Below are positions 48,001-58,283 of a stretch of 64,000 bases of DNA, piece after piece. How positions within the stretch are numbered: position 1 is the first letter of the stretch; each line of letters starts with the position of its first letter. Position numbers and translations under genes: made by a program. The DNA is from Allomyces macrogynus ATCC 38327 (lineage: Eukaryota; Blastocladiomycota; Blastocladiomycetes; Blastocladiales; Blastocladiaceae), in assembly GCA_000151295.1 (NCBI GenBank), contig GG745333.1, positions 639,113 to 703,112 on the forward strand. Reading direction: 5' to 3'. The notes beneath the pieces were generated by a model. The model made no database searches. It was not told the DNA's origin and saw nothing but the letters and a program-made list of their open reading frames with translations.

Positions 48001-49900
48001 AGACGAACGGGACAAGCTTTTCGATCCACGCCTCGGCTGTTGGCCTCTTGATCGTGCCGGATCGCTGCAGGTAACTGGACAAGGACGCAAACAGATACGG
48101 GCACTCGACGAGCGCGACCAACTCGACGCAACGTTCCACGTCGGCGTTGACCATGTCGAGATCGAGCAGGACGTTGAGCGTGTGACTGAACAGCATTGAG
48201 TGGCCAACCGTCTTGCCGAGGAACTGGACCAAGTGCTGCTGCACCGTTGGCCTTGGCAGCGCGAGGTGCTGGATTGCCGATATAGTCGCGGCCCAGAGCG
48301 CATTGATCTCGTCGTCCCCTGGTGATGCCCACGAAGACAAGGGTTCGAAAAACGGCAGCGACTGATCAACAATGAGCTTGTCGTCGGCCGAGACGCACAT
48401 TGACGCGGCCGAGTGCGACAGGGTAGCCTTGGACAGAACCTGCGCGAGAAAGGCGACCACGGTGCGGAACGGCAATCCGCTGGCGTGCGAGCTCAGAAAC
48501 CGAACGACCAAGGGCAAAATGAGCGACGAGTAGCCCTCGTAGCCAACACGCAGCAGCTCCACGTTAAAGTGCATGACGAGCGAGACCGGGACAAATCCAT
48601 GGAGCACAATGCGCTCAATCGCGTTCATGTTCTTGATGATTTGCTGGTACGACGCCTTGACCATGACGTGCGCGACCAAGTCGAGCGACGCCTTGGTCAG
48701 CGATGGCACCTGGCATACGTCGTTGCACAGCGTCTGCAGCAAGGCACCAAAGTCGCCGACGCGGTCGCCGTCGTGCGTCTTGATGCAGGTGAGTAGGTAC
48801 TGGCTCATACGGTCCGTGTCGCGCGCCCACGCGGCCTTGAGGCAGGCAAAGACGGGAGCGGCCGTCTGCGCCGACGCGTGGTGCACAATGCGGTGCAGCG
48901 CCGAGTGAATGACCGCGTCCTTGCGCTCTGACGGGTTGGCGAGCGCCGCGTCAATGGTCAGCTTGAGCACGGCCAACGCCGACGAGTGCAGCGTGCCGTT
49001 GACGTGGCAAACGGTTTCCGAGAGCAAGAACGCGAGACCGTCAGCGTAGTCGCGCCAGCCGGCGCCGTCGGCGTCGACGCTATCGAGAATGTGCCGCAAG
49101 ATGGTCGGTAATGCGTCCTTTTTCACGCGGCGAATCATGTACGAGACGGACTCGCCCGCGAATTGGCGAATGTAGGGCTTTTGCTCGCGGCCAAACCCGA
49201 GGAATGGGGCGAGCATGTCGAACACAGGTACGATTTCGCGCAGCACGTCCTTTTGCAGGTAGCGCAGGAGGTAGGCGATGCATTGGAACGTGTTCTGGTG
49301 GAGACGAAAGTGGAAGTCATCGGTCAGCTCTTGCCGGTCAGGTGTGGGCATGCGGTGAGGATCTGCAGAGGAATGCGCACCTCGATCACGTCTGAGTCGC
49401 GCACGCGCAGTAGCGGCATCAAGGCCGTGATAATTTCGGGCAAGAACTCGAACAGCTCATGGCGTAGGTCCTTGGCCAAGTTGGCCGTCAGGCTATCATC
49501 AATTTGCGAGTGATCAGCGCCGGTCCAACGTGACAACGCGCGGCCGTGACAACGTGATCCGCACACACCTCAATAGCGGCTCAAGACTCAGCGGTGCGTC
49601 TGGCACGAGGCGGGAGACGAGAGCATCGACAATCTTGTGCTTGTGGAAGAGCACCATGGGCAAGGACTGGGCGAGCGGGCGCACTTGGCGCAAGAACGAG
49701 GAAAACTCGGCGGTGCAATTGAGGTCCTCCCATTGCGCGAGCGATCCGAGGAAGAAGGAGCCGGCGTCGTCGTCTTCGTGGTGCACGCCAATGGCGGTGC
49801 GCGTGACATCAATGTGGACATTCTTGAGGCGGTCGGCAAAGGAGCGGTACTTGAAGCGGTTGGCGCCGCCGTTGCGGTTGAGGTCCCTGCCGTCGCTCAT
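42006..49900 (-). CDS. UTP20: U3 snoRNA-associated protein 20 (UTP20/DRIM)
   Basis: Very large HEAT-repeat scaffold of the 90S pre-ribosome (SSU processome) in the nucleolus, needed for 18S rRNA maturation. Exons are 49900-49569, 49492-49381, 49327-42370 and 42295-42006, giving 2563 aa, between yeast (about 2490) and human (about 2785). The N-terminus (NRFKYRSFADRLKNVHIDV) matches the family start. Other landmarks are FAGESVSYMIRRVKKDALP, VKTAHRADIFPILTRVLYGR-like text (FKMAHRADIFPILTRVLYGR), HIQLHRRVRALGRLREHA, LRSALLRGYQLHVLGFTVH and a basic tail KKQLKKRKAE. Acidic linkers occur near 44.9 kb and 46.55 kb. The 53-nt intron 49380-49328 is the shortest called here but keeps phase 0 and restores the conserved DVIE/LTDDFHF transition. 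Confidence 0.95.
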
Positions 49901-50439
49901 GGTGGCGGTGGGTCACGTCGTCGTCGTGGTTGACGGCCGCGGTGGTGTTGCAGGGTGCTGGTTGGTGGTGGTTGATGGTGGTAGTGGTGCGGGACACGGC
50001 CGCTCGAGCCGCGAGGCAGGCGAGAATGCGCGCTGGTCATGCCCTGGCGCGTGACGCGTTGCGTCTCTTGCCAAAGCGCGAGACAACCGCGCGTAGAGTA
50101 AGTGCAGGATTGCGTGCTCGATTCCGCCCGCCGGCTCGCACTGATGGAAATTAGTGGTGCATTTCACGCACGGCGGGCGCGACTCACGGCACTGATGGGC
50201 GCTGAGCGCGCGCACTCGACGCTCGCCTTGCCTGTTCTGGCCAGGGTCGGCCTCCTTGTGCCGTGACGACAGCTCGACCTGTCAGTGTTGCAGCCATTTG
50301 ATGGGATTGATCAGGCCTGTCACCCCGAGGCCTCGGCCGATTTAAATACTGCAGTGCCCACCCGCCGACTGAAGCGGTCATTCCCTCTCTCTCTCTCCGC
50401 GCTGTGCTGCTCTCGAACCGGCCAGCACCTTTGTCCACT
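49901..50439. promoter_or_regulatory. Divergent promoter region, UTP20 / aconitase
   Basis: About 540 nt between two divergent starts. On the aconitase side a TTTAAATA element lies at about 50340-50347 and a CT-dinucleotide tract at about 50386-50399, an arrangement that could serve as a TATA-like box plus a pyrimidine-rich initiation zone about 45 nt downstream. This is inference from spacing only. No further gene is seen. Confidence 0.4.
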
Positions 50440-53036
50440 ATGCTGTCGCGCGCTGCCACCAGTCGAGCTGCAACGCGCGCGATGCGCTCACCCACAACCA
50501 ATGTCCTCTCTGCAAGTTCCGTGCGCCGGTTCCTCGGCTCGACCGCGCCCGCCAGCAGCTTTCAGCACATCTACCCCGGCTACGACGCGCTGCAAGAGCG
50601 CCTCGACCGCGCCAAGCACGCGTTCGACCGTCCTCGCCCGCTGACGCTGGCTGAAAAGTTCCTGTTTGCGCATCTTGCCGACCCAACCACGGCTGCGAGC
50701 CATGTGCGCGGGAAGACGTCGCTGTTGCTCCGACCAGGTGCGCTTGCTCTTGTATTTTCTTTTGCGGTGTATGCGGTGGGCGACCCGAACTCACCATGAA
50801 CCTGTTTTTCTCCATTGCCAGACCGCGTCGCGATGCAGGATGCGAGTGCTCAAACCGCCATTTTGCAATTCATGCAAGCGAACCTGCCGTCGCCCAACGT
50901 GCCTGTCTCCGTGCACTGCGACCATCTCGTAGTGGCCGACACGGCCGCCGCAGCCAAGGACGCGGCAACGCGCAACGTGAGCGCCGCGAACCTGGCCGCG
51001 TCCTGGTCCGAGAGCGCCGAAATCTACGATTTCCTGCGTTCCGCTTCGCGCCGATTCGGGTTCGATTTCTGGGCGCCCGGCAACGGCATCATTCACCAGC
51101 TCGTGCTCGAGAACTACGCGACGCCCGGAATGCTTTTGCTCGGGACCGACTCGCACACGCCGAATGCCGGTGGGCTCGGCGCCATGGCGATTGGCGTGGG
51201 TGGCGCGGACGCGGTCGATGCCATGTGCGGGATCCCGTGGGAGCTCGCGATGCCGCGCGTCACGGGGATCAAGTTGACGGGCAAGTTGCGGCCGTGGACG
51301 AGTCCCAAGGATATTGTGTTGTCGATTGTGGGCCATTTGACGGTGCGCGGTGGGACGGGGCACGTGCTTGAGTATTTCGGTGATGGGCTCGAGTCGTTGA
51401 GCTGCACGGGGTTGGCGACGATTGCAAATATGGGTGCCGAGGTACGCTTTGACCACTCGCTTTGTATCTCGAAAATAGGGTGGAGAAGCTCACGACGCTT
51501 GTATAGATGGGCGCTACGACGTCGTTGTTCCCGTACACAGGCTCGATGCGCTCGTATCTGCAGCAAACCGGTCGGTCCGACATTGTCCCAACGCTCGACC
51601 AGCTGCAGCAGCCGTACCTGGCCGCCGACGAGCGCGTTTACCGGGACCCGGCCGCGCACTACGACCGCGTGATTGAAATCGACCTGTCGACGCTCGAGCC
51701 GCACCTGAACGGTCCCTTTTCGCCGGACCGCGCGATCCCGATCTCGCAGCTCAAGGCGCGCGCCGAGGCGGAGGGGTGGCCCACGGCCGTTTCGGCCGGT
51801 CTGATTGGCAGCTGCACCAACTCGTCGTACGAGGACATGGGCAAGGCCGCACACGTGCTTACGGCCGCGCAGCAGGCTGGGTTGACGTTGCAAACGGGCG
51901 AGTTTCTCGTGACCCCCGGCAGCGACATGATTCGCGCAACGATTGAGCGTGATGGGTTGACGGATGCGTTTGCCTCGGCGGGGGCCACGGTGCTTGCCAA
52001 CGCATGCGGCCCGTGCATTGGCCAGTGGAAGCGGCACCACCCCAAGGAGCCCAACGTGATCTTGACCTCGTTCAACCGCAATTTCGTTGGGCGCAACGAT
52101 GGTAACGCCAAGACGCTCAACTTCCTCGCGTCGCCCGAAATGGTCACGGCGCTGTCGATTGCCGGCACGATCGCGTTCAACCCGCTGACGGACACGCTGC
52201 CCGTCACCGACGCGAACGGCACGACGCGCCAGGTGCCGCTGACGCCGCCGCCCGCCGACCTGCCGCACCTGCCTGCGCAAGGTTTCGCCACGCCGACCGA
52301 ACAAGTCGAGCAGAACGCGCCGCACGCCGACGAGACGATTGCTATCAACCCGAAGAGCCAGCGCCTCGAGCCGCTCCCGACGTGGCCCGCATGGGACGGC
52401 GCCGAACTGCAGTGCGTGGTCCTGACGCGCGTACGCGGCAAGTGCACGACCGACCACATTTCGGCGGCGGGTCCGTGGCTCAAGTACAAGGGCCATCTGA
52501 CCAACATTTCGCGCAACACGTTGATGACGGCCGTCGACGACGAGACGGGCGAGGTTGGGACGACGCGCAATGTCCTGTCGCACTTGCGCGACACGATCCC
52601 GAACACGGCGTTTGCGTATCACGCGCGCGGGATCGAGTGGTGTGTGGTTGGCGACCACAACTACGGCGAAGGGTCGGCGCGCGAGCATGCGGCGCTGCAG
52701 GTGCGGTTCCTTGGTGGGCGCCTTGTGGTCGCGCGGTCGTTTGCGCGGATTCATGAGACCAACCTCAAGAAGCAGGGCGTGGTCCCGCTCACGCTCGCGA
52801 ATCCTGAACGCGACTATGCCGCGTTTGTCCCGGGCGCGTCGGTGCGCACGCGCGGGCTTGTTCAGTTGCTTGCTGAGGGCACGCAGGACCCGGCGGACGT
52901 GCAGATCGACTTGGAAGTCTTGACGCCGGGTGGTGCCATTACGGTCGTGCCCACGGTTCATTCGCTCACAAAGAACCAGCTCGCATGGATTCGTGCGGGT
53001 GGGGCGCTCAACGCCATTGCCGCGGCGAGCAGCTAA
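50440..53036 (+). CDS. Aconitate hydratase, mitochondrial, Aco2-like
   Basis: [4Fe-4S] enzyme that isomerises citrate and isocitrate in the TCA cycle; fungal Aco2 forms also act in lysine (homocitrate) synthesis. Exons are 50440-50737, 50822-51441 and 51507-53036, giving 815 aa. The N-terminus ([17 protein letters not shown]) is a typical mitochondrial presequence. Cluster ligands are Cys409 ([11 protein letters not shown]), Cys473 and Cys476 ([11 protein letters not shown]). Other landmarks are [47 protein letters not shown] and [10 protein letters not shown]. The TSFNRNF..RNDGN wording and [12 protein letters not shown] resemble the Aco2 branch more than canonical Aco1 (TSYNRNF..RNDAN). NADP-IDH, the next enzyme in the reaction chain, lies 3.4 kb away. 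Confidence 0.93.
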
Positions 53037-53187
53037 ATGGGAGTGGGCGGTGTGGAGCCTATTTGTACAATAGAATATTTTTTCCGGCTGGTGACTCTTG
53101 GTTTTGGCACGTCGTGGTTCTCCATCATTGGATTCATCGCTACGACCGATAAATATTACGCTACGCAAAACTCGACAAAATCGCTGC

Positions 53188-55194
53188 TCAAACCTCCGCA
53201 TTCACCTCAAACAGTCGCACAGCGTGGTCGTCGCTGCACGAGGCCAACTGCACCATGGGCCCTGGTGCGGTGCGCCAGGCGAGACCATTGACAGCTGCCG
53301 TATGAGCATCCCTGGATCATTCGGCAACATCGAGCGTGAGAAAAAGCGATTCAAGCATCGTGATGGTAAGACAACCACGTACATCGTGCTCAACCTCGTG
53401 AGCGGGCTCCACTGCGTGGGAGTCACCCCGCCAGTCAAGACGGCAATCTCGCCCGACTCGAGGCCAAGGGCAAGAACATGCCGGTCTTGCACGACCGTCA
53501 GGGCCACGCTCGTGACGGCATGGTCGGCCTGGAACGTGGCCGCGAGCTGCACTTGGCCGTCAGTCGACACCGTCCACACCTTGGCCTAGATTCAAACGCG
53601 CGGTCAGCGCCATTCCTGCATAAAATCGTCAAGTGCACAACGTACTGTCTTGTCGCGCGACCCCGTTACAAAGAACGACTCGTCGGGCGCCCAGCACACG
53701 TCCCAAACAATGCGCGCGTGCGCCTTATCCCTGGTCACCTGCAGCGTCACGTCTTTGTCCCCCACACGCCACAGCGCCAGGCCGCGGTCACGACCGACCG
53801 TGACGAACCACTTGCCCGAGACGGGGCTGAACGCCATACGCGTCACGGTCAGCGTGTGGTGCACGAGCGGCGCGCGCTCCTGCCATGTGCCGACTTCGTA
53901 GAGCCGCACAACGGCCGTCTCGCGTGCCGTGGCGCGACACGCGGTTGCAATCAGTGTCGGCGTCGCTGCTACGGCCGTGATCTCGAACGCGTGCCCGTAA
54001 AGCTTTTCTGTCTCGGGCCAGAGCGTATCTTGCAAGAGCCGTTCCTCGAGTGGCGGAGCTGTGAAGTCCGTCGGAGCGGCCGTCGCGTCGGTCGCATCAG
54101 CCGTGGTTGTCGTCGTCGCCACGGCCTTGTTCGAGAGCCCAAGCGCCGGCTGCTGCGCCGTGACAGCGAGCGTCCTCGTCGGCGCCAGCGTATCAGCCGT
54201 CATGGCGCCGCACGCCTCGAGCGTCGCCAGCATCGCGCTCGGCATCCCAAAAATGCGCACAATCTTCTCGTCGGCGCCCGACACGAGCGTATACGGATCG
54301 ACAAACGCGAGACAGTTCAAGTCGTACCCGTGAATCTGCGGGCGGCCGAGCTCGTGCCACACGCCCGACTTGGACCACGGCGCAAACAGGCGTGTCGTCT
54401 GGTCGGTGCTGGTTGTGAGCAGGTACGACCCGGTCGGGTCCCAGGTCAGGTCCTGTACAGCGCTGATATGGCCCGAGACGCCCGTCGCGGGCTTCCACCG
54501 ATGCACGTTGTCGACCCACAGGTGCACGCCGCCCGTGTGGCCCATGGCCGCGACACCGAGACCGTCGGGCCGCCACGCCGCCGAGTGGAAGGCGAGGCCG
54601 TGCCCGCCGAGCTCACCCATACGCGCATGACTTGACCAGGTCACACCGACAATGTCGCTGGCTGCGGGCGGCGCCCAGACCATGACCGATTGGTCGGACG
54701 ACGCCGACGCAAGCCGCAGTGGGCCGGCAGGCGACCAGGTCACGGCGTTGACCCAGTCTTCGTGACCCATGAGCACCGAGTCGAGGAAGACGCCCATGGA
54801 ATGGCCGTTGGGCAGGGCAACGACATGTGCTTTGGTGGACAAGGCACCACCGCTACGTAGTCGAATCGTGTGAGCGAAGAACAAGATGGGGGGAGTCAAA
54901 TCCTATCAAGGAGCACGCACTCTTGCTGAAGCGCCGCCATCATGGCCTCCAACTCATCCATGTCCTCGTTCGGCTTGGCCGACGGCGACGACTTGCTATT
55001 GTGCAGCGCATCGGCGTGCGTGGTCAAGCGCCAGAGCCGAATGTACTTGTCCTGCGCGCCCGACGCCAGCAGCACATCGCCGACCTGGAACCCGAGGTCT
55101 GGTCGCGCACGGTCGGGCGTAACCGTGGTGAAGGCGAGCGTCGAGATCCAGTTTTCGTGGCCGGGCAGCGAGACAGCTTTCACAAACTGAGAAG

Positions 55195-55276
<82 letters not shown>

Positions 55277-55975
55277 AATAAGAGCGCCAAAATATTGCTG
55301 ATCAGAAACGTGGATCGGCAAAGTGAGCGAGCGAGAGAGCAGTAACCATACCTGGCCGTCTTGGAGCAAGTACAAGTGCACGAGGGAGTCGGACGCGCCG
55401 AGCGCGAGCACCGTCTCGTGGCTATTGCCCGAGGCAATCGTCGTGAACGCGGCCGTGATCGCGTACCGGCGCAGCGTCCACGTCTGCACGCACGACCACT
55501 CTTGGCCGCCGGCACGACGCTGCCACACCCGCACGACCCCGCGCGAATCGCTCGACACGATCCGATCGTTCAAGATGGTGACCGCGTGTACGGGCGCCTC
55601 GTGGCCCGTAAGGACAGCGACGGCTCGACGCGCGATTGGGTCCCAGACCCGCAAGGTCATGTCGGCCGCGCCCGTGACGAGCGTGCCTGGGACGTCGGCA
55701 ATGCACAGGACCCGGTCCGTGTGGCCGACGAGCGCGTGTTCCGCGACGATCATGGCGGCATCGGGGCGACGGCACGCAACGATCTGGTTGTGCGAGAGGT
55801 AGTAGAGCGCTTGGTCGCCCCACGTCGGCCACACGCAGCCCTGCCGGGTTCGGGTCGCGCCAGCCGACAAGAATACGGGCCGAATACGTTGTTCGTTGGC
55901 ATGGTCGGTCGCAGCTGGCAGGGCAATGACTGGGCTGCCTGCCGCGGCCGCCGACTTGGTTGCGGTCGGAGGCAT
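53188..55975 (-). CDS. ELP2: Elongator complex subunit ELP2
   Basis: WD40 protein with two beta-propellers that scaffolds the Elp1-2-3 core of Elongator. Exons are 55975-55352, 55186-54921, 54852-53646, 53585-53395 and 53311-53188, giving 803 aa; all phases agree. Blades are visible as VGHTDRVLCIADVPGTLVTG, LTGHEAPVHAVTI, LPGHENWISTLAF, LMGHEDWVNAVTWSP, VSGHISAVQDLTWDPTG, LYGHAFEITAVAATP and ARIVWDVCWAPDESFFVTGS. The ELP2-specific RPQIHGYDLNCLAF and LWPETEKLYGH confirm the family. Intron 1 (55351-55187, 165 nt) carries a run of about 67 T in the sense strand and is in frame without a stop. The start at 55975 (MPPTATKSAAAAG) is chosen as a compact leader; an in-frame ATG upstream is possible. 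Confidence 0.93.
55195..55261. repeat. Poly(A)/poly(T) homopolymer of about 67 nt in ELP2 intron 1
   Basis: An uninterrupted run of A on the plus strand (T in the sense strand of ELP2) lies just upstream of the intron 3' splice site CAG at 55187-55189, separated by only a few bases. It acts as, or has grown from, the polypyrimidine tract. Its exact length may suffer from sequencing error. Confidence 0.95.
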
Positions 55976-56460
55976 GATAGTCGAGGAGTTGTCGTCGAAT
56001 CTGCACGAGCACGGATCCCAATCCGCTAGAGCACAGAGACAAGTTGATTGCAAAGAGTTGTAGATACACGGCGGGGGTGCTCTGGTTTGGACCGTCAATG
56101 GCCACAATCGTGGAGAAAAGATTGAAGAGGCGAATTGCTCAGACACACGAAATTGCTCTAACAGAGTGAATACAAGTTTTTCGATACATGTGCTTTGTTG
56201 GTGGGACCGTTAAGTTCAAACATCCCTTATCAGCACGCCCTTCGTTCGAATCCCGGTCCGCTGGTGCAAGGTTAACATTTGGTATCACACCCTTGCAGCG
56301 ACACCTTGACTGGGTTTCATTTTTGCACAGTCAGCAAAAACCTCTTCTTGCGCTAACTCAGCCGCAGAAAGCAGCGCGGAGGGCCCTGAACAAATAAAAG
56401 GTCGGTCTCTGCATCATAATCGACTAAATCGATTTCAACAAAATAACTCCAAGCTCACCA
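55976..56460. other. Intergenic, ELP2 promoter side to NADP-IDH 3' end
   Basis: About 485 nt, AT-richer than the coding DNA around it. A gttcgaatcc sequence at about 56247-56258 looks like a tRNA B box, but the arms around it do not pair. No gene is seen. Confidence 0.4.
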
Positions 56461-57911
56461 TTACAGCTTGCTTGTCGGGACGCCGTGCTGCTTGGCGACG
56501 GCCGCCTTCAACCGGCGGTCGATCGCGTCCATAAACTCTTGCGTCGTCACGTACTTGTCGGGCGTGCCGGCCGCCAGGGCCAGGTCCTTGGTCATGATCC
56601 CGTCCTGGTCGACCGTGTCGCGGCACGCCTGCTCGAGCGTCGTGCAGAACGCGGCCAGGTCGCCATTGCCATCGAGCTTGGCACGGTGCGCAAGACCGCG
56701 CGACCACGCGAAAATCAACGCGATCGGGTTGGTCGACGTGGGCTTGCCCTGCTGGTGCTGGCGGTAGTGCCGCGTGACGGTACCGTGCGCAGCTTCGGCC
56801 TCGACCGTCTTGCCGTCGGGCGCGATCAAAACCGACGTCATGAGCCCGAGCGACCCAAAGCCCTGGGCCAGCGTGTCCGACTGCACGTCGCCGTCGTAGT
56901 TCTTGCACGACCACACGAACCCGCCCTCGGACTTGAGTGCCTGCGCGACCATGTCGTCGATCAGACGGTGCTCGTACCAGATCCCGGCGGCGTCAAACTG
57001 CTTCTGGTAGTGCGCGGCGTAGATGCCCTGGAAAATGTCCTTGAAACGGCCGTCGTACTTTTTCAGGATCGTGTTCTTGGTCGACAGGTAGAGGGGCATC
57101 TTGCGCTCGAGCGCGAGCTTGAACGACGAGTGCGCAAACGCCTCGATCGACTCGTCCACGTTATACATGGAGAGCGCGACACCGGGGGACGAAAATTCGT
57201 AGACCTTGTGCGTGACGGGCTCGCCGCCGTTCTTGGGCGTAAATGTCACGGTCAGGGTGCCCGGCTCCGGGATCAGCATGTCGGTCGCGCGGTACTGGTC
57301 GCCAAACGCGTGACGGCCAATGACAATGGGCTTTTTCCAGCCCGGCACGAGTCGCGGGACCCGTTCGAGCAAGATGGGTTCGCGGAAGACGGTGCCGTTG
57401 AGAATGTTGCGAATCGTGCCGTTGGGCGACTTGTACATGTGCTTGAGGTTGAATTCCTTGACGCGCGCCTCGTCGGGCGTGATGGTCGCGCACTTGATGC
57501 CTACGTTGTATTTCTTGATCGCCTCGGCCGCGTCAACCGTGACTTGGTCGTTGGTCGCGTCGCGGTGCTCCATGCCGAGATCGTAGTACTTGATCGGCAC
57601 GTCAACGTAGGGCAACACGAGCCGGTCCTTGATCCACTTCCAAATAATGCGCGTCATTTCGTCGCCGTCGAGCTCAACGACCGGGTTGGCCACCTTGATG
57701 CGCGAGACGGCGGCCGCCGAGGCCGCGGGCGAGGATGCCGGGGCAGTCGACACTGTAGATCATGATGCGTTTACGGCGGTCAGAGACGGTCTCTGATGCT
57801 GGTCTCATGCTTGACAAGGTGCTGCTGATCGATCTGGAGGGTGATGGCGCTTGCCAACGTACTGGCGCGACGAAAACTGCGCAGGAACGTGCTGGAGGAG
57901 CTGGAAAGCAT
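56461..57911 (-). CDS. IDP1: NADP-dependent isocitrate dehydrogenase
   Basis: Homodimeric enzyme that oxidises isocitrate to 2-oxoglutarate with NADP+. The body (57752-56461) shows [38 protein letters not shown] text, [51 protein letters not shown] and [11 protein letters not shown]. Exon 1 (57911-57863) encodes [16 protein letters not shown], an Arg/Ser-rich mitochondrial presequence, and joins in phase 1 across a 110-nt intron (57862-57753) for a total of 446 aa. The splice junction joins A to TG, so the spliced mRNA contains a second in-frame AUG exactly at the start of the mature part (MSTAPASS). The C-terminus is SKL, a canonical peroxisomal import signal. The gene could therefore supply mitochondrial and cytosolic/peroxisomal enzyme from one locus; the targeting is inference. 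Confidence 0.93.
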
Positions 57912-58283
57912 GGTATTGTCGAGTCGCTGCGTTGGATCAAGTTGCTTTGCGCCGTGTCACGTCGGACTACCGCGTGGTGGGGACGGTTGGCAGCTGGGAA
58001 GCGATATCCGCGCTTATGAGGGCAGAGCCGAGCTGTTCGACCTCAACTTGGATGTGTGTTTGCAACGCGCATCGGTGGTGTGACTCGAGCCCGCGTGTTG
58101 GGCGGTCTGATCCACGTTGATCAGGGCTGATCAACCCGACACGACCAAAAACGGCCACGAATCAACTGCCAGCATCACACCTCACCCAAGACGAATCATA
58201 AATATCCACGCAGATAAAAATCAAGACGAATAAATGAATCCACAGGCACCCCACGCGCCTCCTCCACCGCGCCGCGCCGCGCC
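57912..58283. other. Intergenic, NADP-IDH promoter side to CTR9 3' end
   Basis: About 370 nt between two minus-strand genes. It should hold the NADP-IDH promoter and the CTR9 3' UTR, the latter AT-rich at 58180-58240. No gene or clear element is seen. Confidence 0.4.

Noticed and set aside
54896..56146. Single continuous protein including a run of Phe
   Set aside because: The Phe run is the poly(T) part of ELP2 intron 1. Removing it restores a WD40 repeat, and good splice sites flank it.
56235..56285. Possible tRNA (gttcgaatcc B-box-like sequence)
   Set aside because: The T stem does not pair, and no D arm or anticodon arm could be built upstream.
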